This document shows positions 25,201 to 37,200 of a stretch of 43,468 nt of DNA, one piece after another. Numbering within the stretch: the first letter of the stretch is position 1; every line of letters begins with the position of its first letter. Below the pieces are notes generated by a model, which was not told the origin of the DNA, did not search any database, and saw only the letters and a program-made list of their open reading frames with translations. Both the position numbers and the translations under genes were made by a program. Source of the stretch: Amphimedon queenslandica (taxonomy: Eukaryota; Porifera; Demospongiae; Haplosclerida; Niphatidae); assembly GCF_000090795.2 (NCBI RefSeq), contig NW_003546473.1:88543-132010 (forward strand), given 5' to 3'.

Positions 25201-28200
25201 AATTTTCAATGAATGATTGTTTTCTTCAAATTTTCAGTGCATCAAAACTTAGGACTCTAATAGTTATATTTTTAATTAACATCTCAATCTACCTAAATTG
25301 TACTGAATTTATTGAATTAAGAATGCACTGACAGTCAGAATTTTGCTTCAACTGTTATTAAACTTAGCCATGCAAGTACAGGTGGTTTGTTGTATACAAA
25401 ATGTATAGGTTGTTGATTGTTGGTCACTGAAATTTGATGTATAGTAAACTAGAAGCATTTGATTAGGGTTTCCCATGAAGCATGCTAAGTGAGCTAAAAG
25501 CATACTTTGATCATGAGCTGACAAGCACTACATGTACATGGCTTTGGCCAACTTTAAAAAATAATTTAAAAAATTATCAGAATCAGCTCAAAGTTTCTAC
25601 ACCTACATGTGTACTTGTACATGTATATGTACATTAAATAAAAATATGTATAGGTATCAGAGAAAATTATAAAAATACTCTCCCAATCATTTTGGCAAAA
25701 TTTGGTCACAATTTTTGAGTAACTTTAAAAATTACAAAAAAATAAAACAAAAAGTGCCAAAACCCAGGCTCAAACACAAGACTTAATGTTCACGGGACTG
25801 AAGATGAACAATTAGCCTATTTGAACAGAGGTGCATATAGTACTGGGTAAAATATGCATACAATGTATTTATAGTGGCAATATGCTCTTGATACTAAAGT
25901 CTGTTCAATTTCACCTGACCCCTGGCTTTTTTCATTTAATAAATAACTACGTCACATCTGCATTTTTTACGTATTTGTGGCTTTGGAATTGTTTTTGATG
26001 CGCGAAGCCATGCAGATAAGTATAATTGTGGTCAAAGGTATGTCATTAATTTTATACAGGGACATCCAAAAAAGACTAAAGTCTTATCATTTTGACCCGA
26101 TTTTTTATCTAAAGGACGGGAAGGACCTAGCGATTCTAATGGTGGTGCAAACAAAATTTCTAAATTCCATGCCAAAAGTTATGACAAAAAATCGATAGGT
26201 CAGGTGAAACTGAACAGACTTTAGTGATAGGCATTTATTTGAGTAAGCCCCCTATTTGAGGAAATATGGTACATTTATTGTATTTGCAGTGTGAATCAGC
26301 CTTAATCCTGGTGGGACATTGATTTAATTATAGAATGACCTAGTAGTTAGCTTAAATAACTTTTCATCTTTTTGATAGTCTACATGTATAAAAAACATTT
26401 ACATTGCCTAACTTTTTACAACTGCATTTTGACCAAGTTAGGAAATTCCTATGCTGTTTTGCTATAACTAAGTTAAGTCTACAAAAATAGTTTCAAGTTA
26501 TAGATTAATTAGTTACATGAATGTACAGTTTTTAGTCTAGTTATAGATCACCCTAGGTGAGAATTGCTTGCATAGGAAGAATATTACAATTTATCACAGT
26601 TGTAAGGCATGGTTTAATCAGAATGAAATAAATTGTGGTCACCATTTTTTGCTTGGCAACTTTAATAGAGAACAAATGGGCCAACATCAGACACACCTGT
26701 ATTAAGAATTTTTGAGTGTGTTTGACCAAATCCTTTACCAAAGAAGCTCAAAGGCAGCTATTCTTCTTATAACAAGTACTTTTTAGCTTTTGATAGAGCT
26801 ACAGCAGGTAAGTGAGACCATTTCTTTGTTCCTCGATTGAATTCCATAACACACTTGCCAATCAAAATGGTAGCTAATTTTGACGTCTGAGCAGATACTT
26901 TATGTCACATTAATATCTTTTCTAATTCAGGCCTAGGGTGGTCTATACAACTGTAATTAGCAAAATGTGTCTTGATTTTTATTTGTAAATTTAAAAATAA
27001 ATTACTGCTTAAATGTTCAGATATACCTACAAGATGATGCTGCTACAAGTGGCTCTGAGAACAATGCTATTGGCAAGGTTAGTATTTAATTCAAAGTACA
27101 TGTACACACAATGTACATGTACATACATGTAAGCAAGAGTGGATGTAAGGTAGCATTATGTAGCATTGAAACTTGATTTAGCAGTAGTTGGTAGGGTAAA
27201 TGCCCTAACTGGCCACTTCATGCTGCTTGAAATTACAAAAATTTAGTCCTGTTTGTACAGTATTTTGCCATTTGAAACATTCACTTCATGAGCCATGGGC
27301 AAGTTGGTTGCTGGGTTCTATTATAGATTCTTTGAAGTATGTGTAAGTGGAATTATATTGCTCACACATGGGTGAATTCAATTTATACATGTACATGTAT
27401 ATAAAATTGTCTGGGGCTTTGCCCACAGGTCACGAAGATGTACATGCTGCGTACTTGTTTATTTGAATTTTGTGATGCATCCTTCATTTACAAAAAATAT
27501 TTTGCAATTTAATTAATTACTACTCATGAGAAAAAATCTTCTTTGCACATAGAAATTCACATTTTTGGGAATATTGTTCTGCAAAAATTGAATGGTTTCA
27601 ATATGCTATTTAGAGCCTTAGGTATAACAAAGTTTTACTTTTCCTTTGCTTTATGGTTTTTTTAATTGTATACCTTTAGGACCTGAAGACTCCTCTGCAT
27701 TGTGCTTCTAGAAGTGGTTCTGAAAATGAAGTTACTACACTAGTAAACAATGGAGCTGATGTTAATGCTATAGACAGGGTTAGGGCATTTAATATTTGTT
27801 TGTGCTCTAAGCTAGCTCACTATTCAAAGATACATTTTAATGACAGAGTGGCAACCTACAACTGCTAATGCCCACGCAAGGCATGGGAAGTTTAGCCATG
27901 TAATGTGTTTTAGTAATTTGATGTACATGTACATTTACCTAAAGGTACTGTCTCCTTTTATAGTATTGGATTACTCCTCTACATTATGCTGCTGAAAGTA
28001 GAAAAGATTTTGAGAATGTAGCTATTATACTAATAAAAAATGGAGCTATTGTTAATGCTAAAGATGAGGTTAGTAGTCCATGTCGTTTTTGCAATGTTTA
28101 ATTGGTGTATGTCATGTTCATGATTATAGACCTGTTGGTGCTAAGTATATTCATAGATTTTTCAGTATATTCATAGATTTTTCAGTATATTCATAGATTT

Positions 28201-31200
28201 TGATACCGTAAATAAAGTAGAATTTTTCTACCGCCATTTTGGAGTCATAGCTTACCAGGAGTAGAATGAGAGAAAGCAATATCTTTGCTTCTGTATGTCA
28301 TAATGGCTCTTATTTATAGTTGATGAGCCAACTCTAGACACTGGATGATGGTCAGTAAGCAGTAGCAAGATTGCTGTCATGAATAAATACAGCAGTTTTT
28401 GGAGAATAAGCTCTTTTCACGACTGCTCCATAGACACTAGAACTTTAAAATGGCGGCAGAAAAATTTTACTTTATTTACAGTTCTATGAATAGACTTAGC
28501 ACCAGCTAGTCTATACTTGAGTGTAGTTTTAATAGACCACATGTATGTGTGGCTACTATCCATTGTTCATATACTTGTACATTATTGCACATCATAAAAT
28601 GCAAATATTTTGACCATCGGGATATGTATGCTATATTTGCCTATTTCTGCATTTACTATAATATTACAGCCAACAAGCAACTATTAATCCAGCAAGATAT
28701 CTGCTAATGCTTGCCCCATTAGTCTCACAATGCCCCATTGCTACCTGTTGAGAAAGGGGTTGATGATGCTGCTATTTAAATTGTGTGCAAACAAAAACAT
28801 CTATGCCATGTGACAAAATTTTGTTAGCAGAGCTCAGATTTATATTAATCTTATAATCACAAAAGAGTCAACTCAAGAGAAAGAGAGGGAGAGAAGTAGA
28901 AACAAAAATCAGAGAGAGAATAATCAAATAACATAAAACTTAATACAGATTATACAGGAAAAGATTACATAATGTTTACACAAACGCATCAGCAATTGCA
29001 ATAATAATAAGATACAACTGACAATAATAAATAGACTTTAAAGGCTTGCGTTTAAAGACAGTTAATTAGAAAGGCGGGGCTCCTCCCTGCGCATGCGCAT
29101 GGTTCTTCTTCAGTGTCTTGTGAGTATTGTGAGCGTGAGCGGTTGTGGCTACCTGTGTTTAGATTAAGACTCTCTTATTTTCCCTCCCACCTCCCTATTT
29201 ACACATCTATTATTATTTTTTTTTCTACTTTCTCTACTCATTTGAGTGTTGAGCCTCGCTTGGGTTCGGTGTTGGTCCCCATCACTCACTCCCCCATCAA
29301 TGTTTGCTCTGCCTGTAACCATCCTGAGACTCGTGTCTGTTACCTGCACTCCCTCCAGGTCGGAGACTACTCTGTGTGGTCCTTGCCGGGGGTGGGATTC
29401 TGATCCCAGGGTGACGCCATGTCCTCTTTGCCGCACTCCCCTCCAGGGGTGTGGAAACTCTGTGGCCCATCCCCACATTGGGATCTCATTCCCATGGGGA
29501 GAGCATAACCACTCGGTTCCTGGGCCACATCAAGTTCCCGATCCACATCGGGATTTTGGTCCTGAAATAAGGGCATGAGCATCCCGTGGCTGGGGTAGGG
29601 GCACAGGGCAATACCTTGCCCTCGCCGATGCCCTTCTGCCCTTGCCATTCTGTGCAGGTGGGCATTCCCAGATGCCATATGAGGTGTCAGGTTTGGTTGC
29701 AGGTACGCAGGGAGTGGCCCTTGCGAAATTCCAAACCTCCTCCCTCCTCTCAAGAGGTTTCCAGAGGCTTTATTATTAATTGCATGTAACAATAATAATT
29801 GATAATTATCTCTAACAAATTTGTTAAGAGAGTTGAAGGAGATGATTTGCAACTAGGATAATGGTAGGATAGAGTCTCTTGAACACCTTTTGCCAGATTA
29901 GAGAGCAGTAACCCTTTGTGATGAACCATTGCACTTGCTCTTACTTGATGATATGTCAATGTAGGCACGTGACAGTGATGACACTACCCTTCTAAAGATT
30001 GTCTAATCTATTAGCTATTCATTTGCTTTTAAGATTAGTCTTAAAGTGAATTGTTAAAGATTCATATTATATGTGATGCCTTTGCATTGTTATGTCATGG
30101 TTAGCACTGTGGAGCAAAGTACCGTATAGCTTGGTATTTTCGTGGGTCGATATTTTCGTGGTTTGCTCCTAGTGGGGCAATTCGTGGTTTAATTTTCGTG
30201 GTTGACAGTTTACATAGCCTGTAAGGGGATGGCACTTCAATGATTTCGTGGGTTTAAATTTCGTGGGCAGCCCATAACCACGAAAACCACGAAATTTACA
30301 TTTCACAAAAATTTCAAACTATACGGTATGGCAATGCTGCTCTGAAACGTTAAGGAAGGACTATACATGCCCCATTCTGTCATGTTATGAGCATCCTATA
30401 CAGGGTTTGATTTATCTCAGCTTTGCAGTTTTTTTCAAATTTTTAAATAGTAAATACACATGTACATCATTTCATGATTTATGCAGGACTAAAATAATTG
30501 TCAGCAGTAACTGTTACTGTGCCAGCCTTTTGCCTTAAGTAGTTAATGTTGTGTTAAGTTCAATTTGCTTGGTATAAAAAATAATTGTTACTTGTTGTTT
30601 ACTCTATTTTAGAATAAGAAGACTCCTCTACATTATGCTGCTAGAAGTGGTTCTGAGAATGTAGTTGATATATTAGTAAAAAGTGGAGCTGATGTTAATG
30701 CTGTAGATAAGGTAGGTACATACATGTATATGTCTCATTTGCAGAGTGTAGTTGTAAGTGCATCCATTGCAGCATGATCTTACTCTAGCCTCTGCAAATT
30801 AATTTGTATATACACATGTACTTGATATCTGAATACATTGTTACTATTTATCTTTATCATTTTATATACAATAATGTACATTGAACTATTTTTAATTTGG
30901 CCTCACCAGTGATTAGTGTGGGCTATGCAGTTATTTTGGTGTCTTAAAACTTATTTTTAAGTAGGCAGATTTTTGATTTGTTTATGGTACTGATTTGGCA
31001 CAAATTTTTTTGATTTGGCACAAATTTTTTTGATTTGGCACAAATTTTTTTGTTTTGCAAATTGGTTTATTGGATTCATAGTTACAAGCCAGGGCTGCAT
31101 ACAATAACCTAAAACTATAATCCTGATTTATCATTAGCAGTTGCTGTATGAGCTTAGTATGGATTGGGAAATTGGTAACAGTAGTTACACAAATTGAGAG

Positions 31201-34200
31201 TGATGATAGAAAATCAAAGTTGAATGAATAATTGATAGAGCAAAAAACAGAAATGATAGCCAAAGAACTAGATAACAACTAACAATGGATCGTGTGTAAC
31301 ACTATTTATGGAGAAAAGAGATTCTAGAGTGTTGTTGAGCTACATATGTTCAGGGCATAGGGCTACATTGTCCCTCTCGAGGAGGCTTCTTTATACAGTT
31401 AGGAAGGATTTGGAAAGTTGGTGAGATCTTGTCTTGAAGTTGATTAAGTGACAGATTTCAATTGATGTAGCCTTACTGACCACCAAATTAAGTGTAGGTG
31501 AAGTGAGAGGAAATTACAAAACTAATTAAGTAATGTGTAAATTAACATAGATACAGAATGTAAACTTGTACATACATAATTAGAAATTATATACTAGAGA
31601 ATCCTAATCAGTTGCTAAGGGTGTCTTGTTTGACTTTTAAAAAATTATTGTTTCATTACAAAATTTTACCTTATTTTAACTGCCCTAACTATAACCTACC
31701 TTTCTTTATGTATTATTTCTGTGGTTTATATAATTTTTATTTATAAAACCAGAGAGAGTGAAATTATGTGTACTAATTAATTAATGTTACTCAACTCGTA
31801 TAGTACTCACAAGTGGGTGTGACCCCAGATTGAATGCTCATGTACATATGTAGATGTACATGTAATAGCACAATTGTTGTCCTTGCCTGCAATTAGCATG
31901 GAAGAGCACTGTGTATTTAAATGTAGTGACAAGGAACAAGTAGATTCCACATAAAAATTATGCAGAGTAGATACCGTATACTGGGAAAATGAGAGTAGCC
32001 AAATTTTTGCAGTTTTTTTGCTCCGTCGCAAAAATAAAAATCATGAAATTCTGCATTTTTATTGCCACGTGGTGGAGTTTGCAAGTTATTCGCAAAAATT
32101 TTAATTTGTGAAATCTTAAAAATGTAAAATTTGCAAATATTTAGCAACACAAAAATATCTCAGTATATGGTACGTGTAATTTATAAAATTTCCGCAGTCA
32201 AAAATTCATAATAATACTCCATTTCTGGAGTTAATGTAGCATTAATAGTAGTAGTAATGATAATATCTTAGTACATACTTGCTACATGTATATAGCCAAA
32301 AGCTACTTGCCTGTTTATAGTGTAAAGGGATATGTACTGCTACGAATTTTTAGCAAAATTTGTAAAATTTATAAAAAGCTGATGCTATGATACAAACCTG
32401 ACAATGCTATATCAAAACCTACATCAATGTTCCCATCCTCACCACAAATATTGATCATGTTCGGTTCTCACTAACCCAAGTCATGCTAGAGTCACATGAT
32501 TAATTTGTGAGTAACCAACTTTCAGGTGGTATAATTCTGAGATTAGGTATGCTATTCACAAGGTGAGATATCCAAGGTGTTGAGTTAAAAGAGTGGCTAC
32601 TAACTACCAATTGGACAGGCTATTTTTTGGAATGTGATTTACCAGAGTCCTATTTATCTGCCGTGGTCTCTAGATTTAACAATTGGCCAGGGGTCCTCTT
32701 CTCTTACCTGTCACTTTTGTCAAAAGTTGTACTTGTATACCTGAGGCAGTCTTTGGTAAGGAACTCATCCTTCCATTCTGTCCTTACTACTAGTGATTAC
32801 TGCCTTCCCCCTCTCTCTGAACTTCCTGCACGGAACAGGTATTGATACTAGTATCACCTCTTTCTACTCAAACCTGTTAGATGTACCATACTATGCCAAA
32901 GCAACAGAAGGTTCCTAAAATCTGCCCAGTTTATAAGAGTGGGGATCTCACTNNNNNNNNNNATATTGTGCCTCACCACGAATTGCTTTATAAACTCAGA
33001 ATGATTGGCATTACTAGACCACTATGGTTGTGCTTCAAGTGCTACCAGACAGACTCCGTCTCATTTATATCAATTATAAATGTTCTCAGTGTCTTAAGGT
33101 TACATCTGGAATCCCCAGGGCAGTGTGTTAGACTGTTAGTACTCTTGTTGTTTCTCACATAGATCTACATGTATGTCAATGACATCCCAGACAGAATTTT
33201 GTCTACTATACATTTTTATATTGATTTGCTGATGACATGAAATTCCTAAGAGTGTTGTCGTCTTTTACAGATAGAGACCTAATGTCATCTGATTTCTCCT
33301 CTCTGACAAACTGCATGGTGTGCTGAATGGAGTATCAGCCTGAATGCCTCAAAATGCTCACTATCACTTTCTCTCTTCTACATAACAGTTTGAGGTGAAG
33401 CACGACATGATCTTGCTATATGGCAAGATATAGAAGCTTAAGGAGTGTATTAATCCCTAATGTTACCAGTATAACAGAAGTTATATACGTGATAATATGC
33501 ATGTGCATGGTATGCTTTCCCAGTATAGATGACTCTGGTGTAAAGTGTGTCCTATATCTGACTCTAGTCTGGTCACAGCTCAGTTATTGTTCACAGGTGT
33601 GGAGTAGAGTCCTAATTACTTAAAAGGCATAAGAGTTTTAGAGCTTGTCTAAAGAAGAGCAACCAAGTACATCCTATCAGGTTCTACCTTGTCATATAAA
33701 AATCAGCTCATTAAATTAAATTTAGTACCCTTAATCAGGGATTTATTTAACATTCCCTTTTTGTTAAAATGTATATTACATCCTCCTGTGATTTGTCTCC
33801 TTCAGTGATACCACCACTAGAACCACTGGTCTAGGTAAACTAAATTACATGTATGTGTACAGGCGTCTGTACTAAACATTTCTACTTCAATTGAGTGGTT
33901 TGTTTGTAGAATAGTCTTCCCCTTCTTGATCTCTCCCTTAATCTTTTGATTCTCTCAAAAATTTTATGTATAATCATTTGTGGAATCACTTTTTATGTAG
34001 TTATAATCTATGTTCCTATCATTATGTTTGTCCCTGTAGTAATTGTCACTTATTTCATAACTATTAACTCTAAATTTAATAATTTATGGTTGCTGTATAA
34101 GTTGCAGCCAGCCTTTAACTGTTCAATTTGATTTTGTTTCTTAGTTCTTGTCCATATTTTGTTTTTACAGTTAAAAAGATCATTCATTATTGTTATTATC

Positions 34201-37200
34201 ATGAAATATAATATAAATATAAGTGGCCTAAGAGACAGAACACATTATTATTATTAATGTTTTTGTAAAAAAATTCACACTCTACTATTTCTATTTTTCT
34301 GTTTATAGGATCGAGAGACTCCTCTACATTATGCTGCTAGAAGTTCTTCTAAAAATATGCATGTAGTTAATATACTTGTAAAAAATGGAGCTGAAGTTAA
34401 TGCTAAAAATGACAAGGTTAGCTGAGTTTAAAATTTGATTAACTTTTGCACTTGTATACACATGCAAGAGTATAAACCTGCATTTTGAGCAAAAAGCAGA
34501 CGCATGTACATATAGAAATTACTACATGAGGAATTTATTAAATAAATGTAAATGCATGGTAAACTTTTGATAGTTCTAAACATGGAAATTTTAGTAGTAA
34601 CTTTTGACAGTACTCTCACCTATAATTTATCAAAATAGATGTATAAATGCATGATAAACTTCTGATAGGCATATACATAAAAATTTTAGTAGCAACTTTT
34701 GACAAAGTTTTTATAGCCACCATAGTGTAATTGCCTGCACATACACTTGTACATGTAGACACATGGTGCACAAAGTTGAAAATTAAGATTGGCTAGCGTA
34801 ACGAAACCGAATAAAATTAAAATAAATTAAAATAAAATAAGTTAGGTTAATGTTAATTCAGGGTTAGTTAGTTAGTTAGTTCATTACTGTTGTTATTATT
34901 ATTATTATTGCAATTATTATTGTTTCTATATTGTCTTGATAGACTTACTATCACTATGACATTATTTTCCTTTGTTGTATTTTTAGTAACTGTGTTTTTT
35001 GTTTGTTTATTGTTTCCTTCTACCTTTGTATCTTTTTTTTCTTATTCTCTGTAAAAGTCCTCTGTAAACCAGTACTGAGATGTGCATCCTGTCAACATTA
35101 AGCATAATAAATAATGGAATGTACTAATTAAGTAGAAAATTGCATGATATAGCAGCACTTATATCCTACCTAAGCCAAACTTCAATAAATCGCTTATACT
35201 GCCCTAGGGCATGATAAATCCCTTTGATGTTTGATATAAGCACTGCTGTGGTTAACAGTTTACATAGTGCAATAGAACTTCGAAATGGACTTAAAAATAA
35301 CAAAATATAGTGATTTGAAAAAAGAACAATAAAAATAAACTTGTCACTTAACAGAACAAGGACTGTAAGTTTAATGAAAACGTGATAGTGCCGGCCGTTT
35401 TGCTTGAGCTATTGACACAGAGTTAGCCGGAATCATTGAGCGTTTATACGATGCAAGAGAATTCGGCCAGAAGCAACAGAGGGTCTGGACCAGCTAGACT
35501 AAAGCAGTCATAGGCCATAAATAATTGATAAACAGAATGAAGGCTCCACAAAAAGGTGCCGGTTGGATCATTGTCATCATTATCACTGCATTGTCATCTT
35601 ACACTCTCTATGGCAGTCTAAGTTAATGTTGAGACTCCTGGGGGTCTTCTTTGGGCTGCCATTACTGTGGAAAGTACTATAATGTTCTGTTTTTAATTTT
35701 TTTTCAATTTTTTTCTAATTTTTGTTCAACAGTGTAGGAAAATTTTTGGATTATTTCTATTATAATTTTGGAATTTTTCCTGATTTTTTCCCAGAGCGTG
35801 GGAATATTTTCTTCAGAGCAGCCATCTCCTTGCCTCCTTCTTATCCCACACAGGGTTGTGGTAAGTAGCACGTGGCACCTGCGCATGTGCAGTATGTGAA
35901 GTTTGGCTTAGGCAGGGACATTAATTTGTTATAACACCCCCCACTCGGCATATATCACATTTATCAGCACCTCGCCCTTAGGCCTGTGGCCCTTGGGTTT
36001 GGTGCTGATAAATGTGATATATGCCTTGCAGGGGCGTTATAACATATACTTGCACATGGTTAATTGATCATTTTAGCTGTTATGAAAATGCATGCATGTA
36101 TCTCTCAAAATATTTTACCAAAAGCACTGAGAAATTTATCAAGCTACTGTGAGGGTCAAGGTTACATGTATAACTTTTGCCCTGCCAATTAATATCTTAT
36201 TCCTACACCTATGCTGTCAATAGATCTCTTTTATACACTCAGTTATAATTATTACAGCTGTATTATATCCATAGTTGTACTGCTATTCAATCCTTATTCG
36301 CATCAATCCTAGTTATTTTACACTGTTTTTTTCAATATCTAAATGTAGGACCAAACGACTCCTCTACATGATGCTACCAGAAGTGGTTCTGAGATTATGG
36401 TGACTGCACTAGTAAACAATAAAGCTAATCTTAATGCTAAAGACTGGGTTAGTGCATATAAAGTGTCAATGTGTATCATATACACAAGACTTGGAGTCAA
36501 AGCAATTTTATTGATATAAGAAATCTATATCTGATATATTTGTATTTGTATTGGAAATGCATTCATATGAACACCACATTTCTGCCCTATTTTCAGCTTG
36601 TAGGCATTTTTAACCAGAAAGGTACATGTATTGTCTTAAAAAGAAAAATTTGAACAACTTATGTTATTCAAATACAATTCTTAAGGCTATCATACACCAT
36701 GAAACTTGTTTCTTAAAGCATCTTATACAAGAGTCAATGGAGAAAAAAAAGAAGCCTAAGTACATGCGTCAGGCTGTCTGACACCATTTTGTTCTTTATT
36801 TAGATGCTTGACAAGAGTTTGTTTGAATGTGTATGCATGTGTGTGTAGTGTGCAATGTGTAGAAGTCCAGGCTACGAGCACTTTAGCATTTAGTTTGTAG
36901 CCACACTCATGCAGATACCTTCATTCAGTTCATTTAATTGAATGAAGAATTAATGCAACAGTGCCAAAAGCAAATGATTTAAATGTAATCATCCATATAC
37001 TTTTATCTCATACTTAACTAACATCAGTTATTAACCACTAATAAAGTATTCACATGTACATGTAGTGTAATTTTCTCTCAACATAATAGCTACTAGAACA
37101 TGTAGTTTTTGTGAATTAAAAATTATTTATAAAGGCAATGCCTAGAGTACATTATTTTGAATTTTAAAGTCATGTAAATAAACATTTTTGTTTTGGTAAT

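Noticed and set aside
28144-28203. CRISPR-like or regulatory array of 20-bp repeats
   Set aside because: Three abutting copies without spacers in a eukaryotic intron; a simple tandem duplication.
29164-29852. Overlapping open frames of 100-160 codons on the minus strand as genes
   Set aside because: They arise from the GC-rich composition, overlap open frames on the other strand, and match nothing recognised.
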